From contig CM056581.1 of NCBI GenBank assembly GCA_029721435.1, positions 72,092,712 through 72,156,711 of the forward strand: a stretch of 64,000 nucleotides of DNA, given 5' to 3'. A model generated the notes under the pieces. The model ran no database searches, had not been told where the DNA came from, and saw only the letters and a list, made by a program, of their open reading frames with translations. Shown piece by piece: positions 11,066 to 21,695 of the stretch. The position numbers were made by a program, and so were the translations under genes. Position 1 is the first letter of the stretch; each line of letters starts with the position of its first letter. Source of the stretch: Gymnothorax reevesii (lineage: Eukaryota > Chordata > Actinopteri > Anguilliformes > Muraenidae).

Positions 11066-12264
11066 CCTGGGTTAAAGTCCTCGGTTGCCCAGTTTTGTAA
11101 ATTATGTCACGTTTGCCAGGTTGCGGGAAAGCCAAATCAAGTTGTTCCGCCGGCCCCACTTTATCCAATCCCGGTTATGGGAGAACCTTTGAAAATATTA
11201 TTGTTGATTGCGTGGGCCCCATTCCGAGAACTAAATCTGGCAACCAGTTTTTGTTGACCACTATGTGTACTGCTACGCGTTTCCCAGAGGCTGTTCCTTT
11301 TCGAAACCTAACGACCAAAGCAGTTGTAAAGGCACTAACAACATTTTTCTCTACTTTTGGTTTTCCTAAAAGTGTCCAAACGGATCAAGGAACTAACTTT
11401 CTTTCCAGATTGTTCAAACACGTGCTGCAGACTCTTGCTGTTACCCATAAGGTGTCCAGTGCCTACCATCCGGAGTCACAGGGAGCGCTCGAGCGCTGGC
11501 ACCAAACGCTCAAGTCAGTGCTGCGCAAATACTGTTTGGAGACAGGTAAAAGCTGGGGTGAGGGTGTCCCCTTCGCACCATTCGCGTTAAGAGAATCTAG
11601 ACAGGAGTCCCTTGGGTTTAGTCCTGCGGAACTTGTGTTTGGCCACACTATGAGGGGTCCGCTAAAAATGCTGAAAGAACAGTTTTTAAATGCATCCTCC
11701 CCAAAGACCCCTGTTCTAGACTATGTTTCACAGTTTAGGGAGCGGTTACACCAAGCTTGGACTCTGGCTAAACAACATCTCTCCTTGGCACAAGACACGA
11801 TGAAACGGCAGTTTGATTCCAAAGCTGTTGCCCGTTCATTTGGGGACCAAGTGTTGGTGTTGTTGCCCATCCCTGGTTCGTCCCTGTCGGCTCGATTCGC
11901 TGGTCCCTATGAGATCGAAAAGAAGCTTGGTGAGGTTGATTATGTGATACGCACACCCGACCGTAAACGGAAAACTCAGGTATGTTATGTCAACATACTA
12001 AAATTGTACAGTTCACAGACCGCTACTCCCCCAGATCCAGTCACTTCATGTGTCACCGTTTCAAAGCTGTCTCTGTCCGGCCCAGATGAGGATGGCTTAG
12101 TGTTAAGAAACGCGCCCCAGCAATGTGCCCGTCTGATTAATTCCGAAGTTTTAGCCGCTTTGCCAGCACATCTCCACTATTTGCCAGACTCCCATAGGGA
12201 CGATATCACTCAGCTGATTCTAAAGCATCCCTCCTTGTTTAGTGACACTCCTTCACCGTTATAA
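11066..12264 (+). pseudogene. Pol segment: integrase catalytic core and C-terminal domain
   Basis: Integrase would insert the cDNA into the chromosome. The core begins after the KLCHVC zinc cysteines. A one-base loss near 11190 shifts the frame just before FENIIVDCVGPIPRT. Catalytic residues are all present: D at 11206-11208, D at 11383-11385 (QTDQGTNF), and E at 11491-11493 (GALERWH). There are 35 residues between the last two, the canonical D,D-35-E spacing. A GPY/F-like motif (SARFAGPYEIEKK, about 11890) marks the C-terminal domain. A TAA at 12262-12264 stops the frame, but coding continues in the same frame into RT. Confidence 0.9.
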
Positions 12265-12872
12265 CAGCATGACATAAATGTGAAGGATGCTACCCCGATT
12301 CGACAACATCCTTATAGAGCAAATGCTTTCAAGTGGGAGATCATGAAAAAAGAGGTACAGTACCTGAGCGAGAATGGGTTAGCTAAGCCTAGCACCAGTC
12401 CCTGGAGCTGTCCTTGCTTGTTAGTCCCGAAGCCAGATGGGACATTTAGATTTTGTACGGACTTCAGAAAAGTAAATTCAGTCACTGTTCCCGACTCTTA
12501 CCCGCTTCCTCGTATGGAGGATTGTATTGACTGCCTTGGGTCTGCTCAGTTTGTAACCAAACTTGATTTACTGAAGGGTTACCGGCAAGTGCCCTCGACA
12601 TCCCGAGCATCTGAAATATCTGCTTTCGTAACCCCAGATGATTTCCTACAGTATTCTGTAATGGCATTCGGTATGTGTAATGCACCGTCCACGTTCCAAC
12701 GGTTGATAAACACTGTTCTAGCTGGTCTTCCGAACTGTAAGGCTTATCTGGATGACGTTGTGGTCTTTTCAAAAAGCTGGCCAGAACACATAGCCATTCT
12801 CTCTGATGTTTTCGAAAGACTTGCATAGGCTTCTCGGACTTTGAATTTGGCGAAGTGTGAGTTTGGGAAGGC
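12265..12872 (+). pseudogene. Pol segment: reverse transcriptase
   Basis: The frame carries gypsy RT motifs in order: GLAKPSTSPWSCPCLLVPKPDG, FRFCTDFRKVNSVT, YPLPRMEDCID, FVTKLDLLKGYRQVP, FGMCNAPSTFQRL, and catalytic YLDD at 12745-12756. This enzyme would copy element RNA into cDNA. The position after integrase, rather than before it, is the key oddity. A TAG at 12826-12828 and a frame change near 12870 break the end of the domain. Catalytic aspartates survive. Confidence 0.92.
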
Positions 12873-13541
12873 ACTTACCTAGGGATGACGGTTGGCCAAG
12901 GTCAAGTTCGTCCGGTCGAAATTAAAATTGCTGCCATCATTGCCTATTCTGTGCCCAGCACGAGGCGCGAACTCCGTAGGTTTCTCGGGATGGCGAGCTA
13001 TTACCGGAGTTTCTGCAGAATCTTTTCTACAGTTGCCGCCCCTCTTACTGACCTCTTGAAGCCCTCCAGCCCCTTTTTATGGTCTAGTGCTTGTCAAAGT
13101 GCATTTGAGAGTATCAAAGCCCTTTTGTGTTGTACCCCTGTCCTTGCAGCTCCTGAGTTTTCCATCCCTTTTAAGCGTGAAGTTGATGCAAGTGCCCTGG
13201 GAGCCGGGGCCATGCTTCTCCAGGAGGACGCCGATGGAATTGATCACCCCATCTGTTTTTTCTCCCGCAAGTTTCTCAAACACCAGCTTGCCTATTGCAC
13301 CATTGAGAAAGAAGCGCTAGCCCTGCTTCTTGCCCTCCAACACTTCGAGGTGTATCTAGGATCCAGCTCAACTCCAATCACGGTCTTTACGGATCATAAC
13401 CCATTAACTTTTTTAAACCGTATGTATAACCATAACCAGTGCTTAATGCGCTGGTCCCTCATTCTCCAAAATTACAGTCTGGACATAAGGCATAAAAAGG
13501 GGGTTCAAAATTTAGTGGCGGATGCTTTGTCCCGTGTGTAA
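12873..13541 (+). pseudogene. Pol segment: RT connection and RNase H
   Basis: After the frame change, YLGMTVGQGQVRPVEIKIAAI and RRELRRFLGMASYYRSF represent the gypsy RT thumb/connection. RNase H follows, with VDASALGAGAML (first Asp), TIEKEALALL (Glu), FTDHNPLTFL (Asp) and the terminal VADALSRV (last Asp). It would degrade RNA in the RNA:DNA hybrid. The frame ends at a TAA at 13539-13541. No integrase follows, confirming the pol order. Confidence 0.92.
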
Positions 13542-13600
13542 TGCAAAAAAAAAAAAAAAAAATTTGGGACGTGTTATGCAAACCCCTTAGGTTTGTTTTA

Positions 13601-13610
13601 GTGGTGGGAG
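13601..13610 (+). other. Polypurine tract
   Basis: GTGGTGGGAG lies immediately before the 3' LTR, the expected place and composition for the plus-strand primer of an LTR retroelement. One or two pyrimidines interrupt it. Confidence 0.65.
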
Positions 13611-14359
13611 TGTTATGGGAAACTTTTTTTTTTTTCCCCTTCTGTAAATCATTTCCCTTTTGAATGTATTGTGTGTGCATTTCTGTTGCTGTTTGTTTGT
13701 TGCCAGATTCGTCTCCGACTATCCCATTCTTCGTCCATCAAGCCGCCCATCATTTGCATCACTTATTCCTCCTCCGTCAGCTGATTCTCCGTCAGCCAGT
13801 TCAATGCTGCCCCGTTCGTGGAATAACGTTTAAATATTACGAATTCCTGCCCGTGCCCCAGCTATGTTTGCTCGTTCGATGTTCTGTGGTCTGTCTGTTC
13901 AGTGTGTGTGTCGGGGAAATAACTTGGTCAAGGGTAGACGGGGGCCCTTATACACTCCACACGCACGTAGGTATTCTTTTTTTTCGCTGTCTAGTCCACT
14001 AGTTTAGCGGCAGCTGCCACCCTCTGTATTTTGGTTTTTGACGCATATGTTAGGGTAGTTAGTTATTTTATTTTTGTGAATACAGATATTTTAGTTAGTA
14101 CTGCACTTTTGTTTTTCTAGAGGAGTTTTATTTTATTCCTTTCATTTATTTGGCAGTGCTTTAGACCTTGTTGTTTTCCCCTAACTTTGTTTTGTAAATA
14201 CTTTTGTAAATAGATTATTTACTGTTCACCCATCCTTCACCTTTGTACCGCTTATTGTAAATACACTTTTTGCACCCGATTTCCGTGTTCCCTGTCTTTT
14301 AATTCCACCGAGCGCTATATTAATAAATTAAAAGTTGGACATCATCCCAAGACGTAACA
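13611..14359 (+). repeat. 3' LTR of Gmr1-like element
   Basis: The LTR is about 749 bp, TGTTATGGGAAA to GACGTAACA. It aligns along its length with 8010-8765, with roughly twenty substitutions by eye and an 8-bp deletion near the end. The open frame at 13664-14002 is the LTR counterpart of the one in the 5' LTR and is not a gene. Confidence 0.93.
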
Positions 14360-14389
14360 GTTAGCATGTCTGCAATCGGGAAACGCACT

Positions 14390-14739
14390 CCCGGGCTTCC
14401 CGTGCATGTTGGATGTCAGGAGAAATGACTGGTGGGAGAGTGTCGTTTTCCAAAGGGAAGCGGAAGGAAAATTTTTGGAGGACTCACAAGTAATTTGATA
14501 AATCATGCAGATTAATGGTTGAAGTCTAGAGACCCCAAGGCGAGACTGTTCAAGCACAAATACCCTTACAGATGAGGATTGTCACTATTCAGTGCAAACT
14601 TGCTAGTTAGTTATAAAGCTCAGAGTTGTTGCAAAGCAGTTTGGTCTTTAGATGTCCACAAGACTTCCGCGTCAAAGCCCTGCATGAAGAAAGGAAAGCA
14701 TGCTCAGAGCTCAGTCCAGTTCAGTTCGGTTCGATTCCA
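14390..14739. other. Unassigned spacer
   Basis: About 350 bp between two nested transposon clusters. No gene or terminus is recognised. Confidence 0.35.
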
Positions 14740-15112
14740 GCGTTTACATGCAGGCATAATGCGACTATTAACCGCATTATCTGGGCGTGTTAGTCGGACG
14801 ATGAATTAGCACGATTCCGGTTGGACTGCCATGCTTACACTACTGGTCAAAAGTTTTAGGCCACCCCAATTTTTCCAGTTTTTTTAATAGAAAATTAGGC
14901 AGTTTAATGGCTTGTTGTACTCTGGAATGAAAGCATAGACATGATAGAACAAATTAACAATCAAAGTTAAAAAAGAAATCACGGAATCAATTTATAAACC
15001 AAAATGTATTTCAAACTTTTGACTCAAAGTAGCCATCTTTGGCAGATATAACAGCTGAACACACTTGTGGCATTCTTTCTGAACAGAAAGCTCTTCCCAA
15101 CTCTGTTGCAGA

Positions 15113-15836
15113 AAAATGGCCTTCTGGCCTGAAGGCCTTGTGTCCTCCATCGAAGTAACCAAAAACATGTGGAAAAAACTGTTTTGATGGCTGAAAATAA
15201 TGTGGTGCACTGTACCACTAATAATGTGAAGTACAATGACACTGTAGCTCATTGGTTGAACAGAGAGATGGATGAGGGATGGATCATTGTGATATGAGCC
15301 AAATATAACCATGGGTTATGAGAGAGATTACAATTTTCATGACTTGTGGATGATGGACACATCGCCAAGGCATAGTTTTGTGCCCATGGCTGAGATCAAC
15401 CTAACAAGCCAATAAAAATGTCACATGAACTTGGTGAGCCTCCATCAAAGCTGTCAAAAGTTATTGCGAGTACAGTGTTCCTCACATCTTTTTGCTCAGT
15501 GACCTTGAAAACTAGGTGAAGGTCACTCATCATTGAACTAGAGCGAGGCCTTCATGAGAGGCATATGTGGTGTGAATTTGGTGATCCTCCATCAAAAGCT
15601 GTCAAAAGTTATTGCGAGTACAGTGTTCTTCAAATGTTTTTGCTCAGTGACCTTGAAAACTAGGTCAAGGTCAATCATTGAACTTGAGCAAGGCCTTCAT
15701 GAGAGGCATAGGTGGTGTGAATTTGGTGATCCTCCATCAAAGCTGTCAAAAGTTATTGCAAGTACACTTTTCCCGGACGGACGGACGGACGAACAGCATT
15801 TCTATGTCTCCCGTTCTGCGGGGCGACAGGGGACAA
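15113..15836. mobile_element. Non-autonomous DNA element, TTGTCCCCCGT type, copy 1
   Basis: This copy and 26037-26757 are homologous along their length. Ends are imperfect inverted repeats: TTGTGTCCTCC near 15139 against GATTGTCCCCTGTCGCC reading inward from 15838. The interior has tandem units of about 146 bp beginning near 15431, 15578 and 15723, each with GTGACCTTGAAAACTAGG. It ends with a GGAC tetranucleotide run (15775-15791). No protein is encoded; the minus-strand frame at 15024-15312 partly overlaps it and is not a gene. Confidence 0.65.
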
Positions 15837-15974
15837 TCAAGGAATAAGCCCCGAGAAGCAGTGGGTTACAGTGATTTTATGACGGCGGAGGGGCGTTCTA
15901 AGGCACGACGCGCAGCGGAGATACCTCATCAGGGTACAACATGGTGTTTAAAAAAAAAAAAAAAAATTTCAAGG

Positions 15975-16324
15975 TCACGCGACCCTCAAGGTCAATTTTG
16001 AGATCAAAATATAGGTCAATTATTCATTACACCCAGAGTTACCAGAATGAGTTTTAAAATGGCAGATATGGAATGCTTGTGTTATTCCCTTTCCAAACAA
16101 TACCTTGTTTCTAAAAATTGGTCAAGTAGTTTTGGAGATATGGCCATTTGAATTTTGGTGGCCACTGGCATTTTTCACAAAATATCAGAAAAAAGGCCGA
16201 ATTGAGTTGAAATTTCAGATTTGGGCATTTGGGGCCATAGCCAACTTGCAAACCAAATTTCAAGAAAATCAATACAAGTGAGGTGAATCTGATTTTTTTT
16301 GGGCGTTTTCACATGGAATGACCC
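15975..16324. mobile_element. Partial element with GGGTCATTCCATG terminus
   Basis: The right end reads CATGGAATGACCC, the same terminal sequence as the foldback element at 16706-19066. The rest of this fragment (for example 'GTTTTGGAGATATGGCC' near 16126) resembles that family only loosely, and no matching left end is seen. It looks like one arm of a related element trapped inside the Tc1-like element. Confidence 0.45.
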
Positions 16325-16705
16325 AATGAGGGACTATCCTTTCACCTACTCGACAGCGTACAAAAAACCTGGGTAACCTTACCTTTTGTTTAAAACTTCT
16401 GGCAGTTCACCACTTACCTTTGTACCATTTCAAGCTATTCGTTGGACTGGAACTGCATAAATTTCAATTAAAAAAAAAAAAAAACTGGAAAAATTGGGGT
16501 GTCCTAAAATTTTTTGACTGGTTGTGCGCTCGCATTTTAGAAGTTTGGTTATAGTTGGACAAACACAATAATGCGATTTTCTCTAACATCATGTAAACGC
16601 ACTAACTGCTTTCGCCTGTGTCTCCACTCACCTCGATTGCATGCGCATTTAGTGAAGTGAAAAAGCAAGTTTGCATCTTTCAACTCTACGGGTCAACATA
16701 TAGTT

Positions 16706-17490
16706 GGGTCATTCCATGTCAAGTCACACACCTTCCCCAGTGACACCTCTTCAATTTGCCTGATTTTTATTCTATTACTGCCTTATGAAGTCAAATGAAA
16801 GAATCCGAAGCTTGAGCTTCCTAGCTCAAACGGTTTTTGAATTATGGCCCTTTGGGTGCCACGCCCACTTTTGGGGCAAAGGAATTGCACTTAATTTGCA
16901 AGCATTTTTGGAGACCCATATCTTTTGTTTTAACCTAGCTAAAGGCCTTTAAATTGCAATATCTATGCATGCTGGCCCGGTCAATCAGAATCTGCACTTA
17001 AAACTAGCATAGGTTAACTATTTTAAGAGATATTAACCCTTTAAAAGTGGATTCTTTAATGACGCAATAAATTTTTGGGACACTTTGGGGGTCTACCTCT
17101 TGGAAAGTTTTTGTCCTGATGGGGTTTCAACTAATTTATCATTATATTTGGATACACTTTTGTTTATTTAGAGAATTTCAGGGCACTCCGAGCCTTGATG
17201 AGGGTACAGGAGGGTCCCAAATATGGCCTTAGGACAATATTACCCTTTGGTACCCCCTACTTAAGGCCCCGAGTTGGCCATGTGGGCACATGATGACTGG
17301 AATGAGCTTTTTACCCCATCAACAGTCACCTTTTATCAAAGTTCTGAGCCAATAAAAACTTTGATTATCAAACTCCTTCACTATCAACTAAGCCTTTCCA
17401 TATGGCACTATTTTTGGATAATTTTGGAAAAATCCCAAGTCCAGAAACTGTTGTTTTTAACTGCTTATTCATGTTTTATGGTAGTAAAAT
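16706..17490 (+). repeat. Left inverted arm of foldback element
   Basis: It pairs with 18343-19066 in inverse orientation. Similarity runs through 'GGCACTATTTTTGGATA' (about 17404) and fades near 17490. The open frame at 17274-17501 lies in this arm, and its inverted counterpart appears around 18400-18590, so it is repeat-derived. Confidence 0.8.
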
Positions 17491-18342
17491 CAGACTTATG
17501 ATTTAAATTGATCTATGGGAAGATTAAAATGTGCTATTAGCAGCCAACATCCCCCAGTTATATTGACAAAACAAGGGATTAACCCTTTCCCAGCTGCTAA
17601 CACAATGCAATTTTTACAATAATTGGCACCTTTCCTAGGGCTTTTCCTGTATCTGACCAAACTATGACAACTCCAACTACTTGAGTTGGATTATTTTGCT
17701 TAAGAGATAAATGCATCTTTTAAATAGGAAAGGCAAAGATAAAGATTAAAACAAGGCAATGACATGCAGTGGAGGTTAGTACGGTGAGGCAGAAACCTCC
17801 CCTGTGCTTGATTAGCAATCTAGAAATTTAGTAAGACTATTCGGCAGAATGACAGGCCAGTTTAAACATCCGGGGCATTATTACTCAGTATAGGCTGTCA
17901 TTTCATGAAGCAATCAAACATGACTCTGTGTTAGCCTGCTGAAAACCGCCAAAATCCACCATGCTGGGTACCATTTCAAGATATCATATGTCGTGTAAAT
18001 GCTCCAGAGATTCAAGGTCATAGTGCTCAGCATTATAAACTTGTTGCAGTTGATGTTGAAAGAATTCAAAGGCTTCTCCCCAAGTTCATTACCTGTTAAT
18101 CAGAAAGCCTGTGTCAATGACCTGAATTGTAGAATTCTATCTGCTTATATTGCAACAGTAGTGAATGACATCTTGCCACCTTATGGATCTGATCAGATTT
18201 TGCAAATACATTATAGCTGTTACAGGCATGCGTCCAGTGTGTGAAGGGTTAATAAATGTAATTTTTCGATTCATACATGCAAATATATGTGTTCATTAAA
18301 TAACAGATTCTAACAATGTATATTTTATAAAGTTGGTGTGTT

Positions 18343-19066
18343 TTAACTGCCTGAAACATGAATAGACAGTTAAAACACTTGACCTACTCTCCGGACATGG
18401 GATTTTTTGTATCCAAAAATAGTATCCAAAAATAGTGCCATATGCAAAGGCTTAGTTGACAGTGAAGGAGTTTGATAATCAAAGTTTTTATTGGCTCAAA
18501 ACTTTGATAAAGGGTCACTGTTTATGGGGGAACAAGCTCATTCCAGTCATCATGTGCCCACATGGCCAACTAAAGGCCTGAAGCAGAGGGTCCAAAAGGG
18601 TAATTTTGTCCCAAGGCCATATTTGGTACCTTCCTGTACCCCCATCAAGGTTCTGAGTGCCCTGAAATTCTCTAAATACACAGTAATGTACCCCAAATAT
18701 GATAATGAATTAGTCAAAACCCCATCAGGACAAAAATTTTCAAGATATAGACCCCCAAAGTGCCCCAAAAATGTATTGCGTCATTAAAAAAATTCACTTT
18801 TAAGGGGTTAATATCTGTAAGATATTAAACGATATGGGTCTCCAAAAATGCTTGCAAATTAAGTGCGCAATTCCCGGACCCCAAAAGTGGGCGTGGCCCC
18901 CAAACTTTGAAGGGCCATAATTCAAAAACCGCTTGAGCAACGAAGCTCAAACTTCGGATTCTTTCATTTGACATCATAAGGCACTAATAGAATAAAAATC
19001 TGGCAAATTGAAGAGGTGTAACTGGGGAGGTTTTGGGGATTTGTGTGAATGGACATGGAATGACCC
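18343..19066 (-). repeat. Right inverted arm of foldback element
   Basis: This is the inverse of the left arm. It contains small indels, such as a duplicated TATCCAAAAATAGT motif at 18409-18436. The frames at 18491-18787 and 18550-18768 are repeat-derived. Confidence 0.8.
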
Positions 19067-19070
19067 AGTT

Positions 19071-21231
19071 GTCTTCATCAAGAAATGCATATCCACGCCT
19101 AAGAAGTTGAAGATTTCACTGTTATGTTAAAAAAAAAAAAAAAACTCAAGTGCCTCACAAACACAGTTGCACTGGCTCTCTCACACACACCCAAATCCGT
19201 TTCCAAAACATCCCCACCTATGACTAAGATTTTATCTCAACTGCAAAGAATATACCCTTTCTTCTGGCCTTTTCATTGTCTCTCCACCCTCCTGCCATTT
19301 CTTTAACTTTCACCCTCCCTCTCTTTTTATTGTCAGTTGTCACCATTTTCAAAAATTAAGCAAATCTACTTGTTGAGTCACAAGGTCTTGTACGTCAAAT
19401 AGTTCTACATCCCTGCAAAAATCTAATAAATAGTATAAAATATTAGCCCAATGTTGCCATATTGTGGAGGGAATCTGACTTCAGATTAAAAATAAGCAAA
19501 GAGAATCCAGCCCTAGTACAGACCTGTTACCAGCCGCAGCAGTCTGCCACAGCAGCGTAACATGAAGCAGGGATATACGCCTGTCAAATAGAGTGACACA
19601 AGTATCATCATGAGTGTGCAGTTTAATAGAAGTGATCCTCCAGGTGACAAAAATCGACCTCAAGGCAGATTTTATGCATAGCAAGCAGTTTGCCATGCAA
19701 AGCAATGCAGCAAAGGATGGGTTTGTCAATGGCTGTTTGATTGTTGGATCCAAGGGGTTAATCAACACTTCAGCAGCTCGATAAAAGAGGAAGTATGTGT
19801 GTGTGTGTGGGGGGGGGGGGACTTACAGGAAATTGCATCACTTCTTCATCCTGTTTCAAAGCCATGGTTAATTAAATCAGAAACAGAGTGTGGCCCAGAA
19901 CTTCTGGAGAAGGAACTGAGAGACATGGCAGCTGGTAAAGCCCAAGCACAAACATCATTATCCCCAAAACAAAAGGGCCAAGTATTACAAAACCCCTCCT
20001 CCCCACCCAGAAGTGGGCAGAGTGGTTCAGTCTGACTGCAGGATTTTAGGTGCATAATGGGGTGCAGGAGCAAATCAGAAGATGTGAAGCTATAATCATG
20101 TGCATCAAAGGAACACAAATAAAACATCATTTTGAAAGTATCAGATACAAGACGGAAAAAGAACATTTCCACCAGACCTGGACAGATTCATAACAGCTTC
20201 CTCTCAATGACTCGTGGCGTTTTTAAATGAGCACACCAGCCAGCTACTCTGAGCTGTTTTTCTCCGTCTGGCAGGGATTTGCATTATAGTGCCACTAGAA
20301 TTTAAGGGCTCGGCAGTAGTTAAGGAGGCTGATGTTACTCGTGGTAGAAGGAGAATTAGGTTTCTGTTCTCCGTTTTTCTGTTTTGAGCCAAAAAAAGGT
20401 TTTAACACTCAGGCACAATGCCCAAATAGTTTTATTTTAATCCACACTGCCCAACTAAAACAGGACCACAAATATGCCCTACGCCTTCTAATCACATTAC
20501 TACTTCCACACATTCCATTTGCATAATGGCTAACAGGAGGTCTTCATAATATCCATAAATGTATGCTAGTCATATGGTTTGGTCCACTCACCCCGACTAA
20601 CCAAGTCAGAGTTATTGGGTAGTTACTCAATTCTTAAGACCTACCAGAGCAATAACTGACAGCACATGTAAACACTAGTAAAACGATGTTCCTTTCACCC
20701 TATTTGGATACACAAAGTAGATGTGGTATGAGGTGTAAGCCATGGACCGCCCTCATTATCCCTCACCCCTTTCTCCCGCTCTTGTGCTGCTCCAACCCAA
20801 AAATTGGCTCCATCGTGTCCCCTTTCTTCAGGCCAGCGCCCAAAGGTAGCACAGACATGTTAGCATTCAGGTCCAGGCATTCCTGTGGCTGAGCTTGGAG
20901 CAGAGGAGGCTGGGAGCTTTCCACCGCAGTGCAAGCCCGCTATAGGGCTATGTACAGTAAACACACTGGCCTCAAACGAAAGGCCACACCAGGGGTAAGG
21001 AGTAACCAAGGAAATGTTTTTTTGGTATTGAAGCGGTGAGTAGAAGAAGAGAAACAAATGTAGACAAAGCAAGAGAGTCATACCCGAGACAGAGATGTGC
21101 AGAATTCCTGACTGCCATGTAGCAATCATCACCACTCTGTCATCTACTCAATCTCAACAGTCTGCAGCAATGGCAACAGCACACCTCTGCATCGCTCTAC
21201 CAACACTCGAAACAAATTGAGTCATTACACA
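19071..21231. other. Unassigned sequence, probably intronic
   Basis: No gene, exon or transposon end is recognised. A G-run (19808-19820) follows a short GT repeat. I looked on the minus strand for later GNAI exons, such as the switch-region and P-loop exons, and found none. Confidence 0.35.
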
Positions 21232-21239
21232 ATAACCAT

Positions 21240-21687
21240 TAGGCATGGGCCGGTATGAGACTGACAGTATGATAACCTTTAGCAAAAATATCATGGTTTC
21301 ACAGTATTGCGGCATTACAATTACTGCTCTAAAGTGTATTATTTTGAAATGTCTAGGCAAAAAACAACAACTTTTTTCCATTGAACACAATCTGCTTTAT
21401 TTTTAAACAACATAAACAATATTTGGTATATTAGTAAACATGTACTATTTTAAGAAAAAAAAAAAAAAACCAAAAAAAAAAAAAACAAATTCTTCTAAAT
21501 AAAAATGAAAATAAATTTAGTACCTAAACCTGCAGCTCAACAATAATCATGACCTGCACTTTCTGTCTTTGACGACTCATAAAACTGCTCATACCGCAGG
21601 AACGGTATGATGGAAAATTTTAGCGGTTTTGAAACCATGACTTTCAAACCACGGAATACCTTGAAACCGGTAATTGGCCCATGCCTA
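21240..21687. mobile_element. hAT-type MITE
   Basis: The 448-bp element has termini TAGGCATGGGCC and their inverse, flanked by the 8-bp direct repeat ATAACCAT (21232-21239 and 21688-21695). Near both ends, 'CCGGTA' and 'ATACC' type blocks continue the inverted symmetry. Its interior is A-rich, including a long A-run at 21455-21485, and non-coding. Confidence 0.9.
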
Positions 21688-21695
21688 ATAACCAT

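Larger units (their letters stand above)
8010..14359 (+). mobile_element. Gmr1-type Ty3/gypsy LTR retrotransposon, full length, inactive
   Basis: The 6.35-kb element has two LTRs, a proline-tRNA primer site, gag, pol, and a polypurine tract. The pol domains run protease, integrase, reverse transcriptase, RNase H. Integrase before RT is the order of Ty1/copia elements, but RT and integrase sequences here are gypsy-like. This combination defines the Gmr1 group described from deuterostomes, first from cod. Target-site repeats are ATTAG (8005-8009) and GTTAG (14360-14364), one mismatch in five, or a perfect TTAG if the terminal G is counted as LTR. Several stops and frameshifts inactivate it. By eye the LTRs differ at roughly 3 percent of positions plus small indels. 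Confidence 0.93.
7928..14389. mobile_element. Palindromic MITE split by the Gmr1-like retroelement
   Basis: AGTGCGTTTCCC at 7928-7939 is matched by its exact reverse complement at 14378-14389. These lie on opposite sides of the LTR retrotransposon, leaving an ancestral element of about 110 bp (7928-8009 plus 14360-14389). The host element is short and non-coding. Its own target duplication is not clear, so the superfamily is not assigned. Confidence 0.55.
14838..16526. mobile_element. Tc1/mariner-like non-autonomous element, invaded
   Basis: The left end reads CACTACTGGTCAAAAGTTTTAGG and is preceded by TA. The right end, read inward, is CACAACCAGTCAAAAAATTTTAGG. Both continue CACCCCAATTTTTCCAGTTTTT. 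This terminus is a familiar fish Tc1-like signature. The right flank is CG rather than TA, perhaps by mutation. No transposase frame survives, and the interior is largely replaced by other elements. Confidence 0.8.
14740..16600. mobile_element. MITE with GCGTTTACATG termini, split by a Tc1-like element
   Basis: GCGTTTACATG (14740-14750) and its exact reverse complement CATGTAAACGC (16590-16600) bracket the cluster. Near each end the sequence also shares an AATGCGA-type motif (14758-14764 and 16569-16575). The original element would be only about 170 bp. 'Tttacatgca' inverted termini recall small fish MITEs. Superfamily is not assigned. Confidence 0.5.
16706..19066. mobile_element. Foldback DNA element with very long inverted repeats
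   Basis: The element is 2361 bp, bounded by GGGTCATTCCATGTC and its inverse, with direct repeat AGTT on both sides (16702-16705 and 19067-19070). The left arm, about 16706-17490, matches the reverse complement of the right arm, about 18343-19066. Shared blocks include TGAAAGAATCCGAAG, TTTGCAAGCATTTTTGGAGA, ATGACTGGAATGAGCTT and CTTTGATTATCAAACTCCTTC. The central 850 bp has one 81-residue frame (17999-18244) with no recognised domain. Superfamily is unassigned; a 4-bp duplication with such long arms does not fit Tc1, hAT or Harbinger. Confidence 0.8.

Noticed and set aside
17999..18244. Transposase remnant in the foldback centre
   Set aside because: The 81-residue frame has no catalytic triad, zinc finger or other supporting motif.
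16706..19066. LTR retrotransposon
   Set aside because: The terminal repeats are inverted, not direct.
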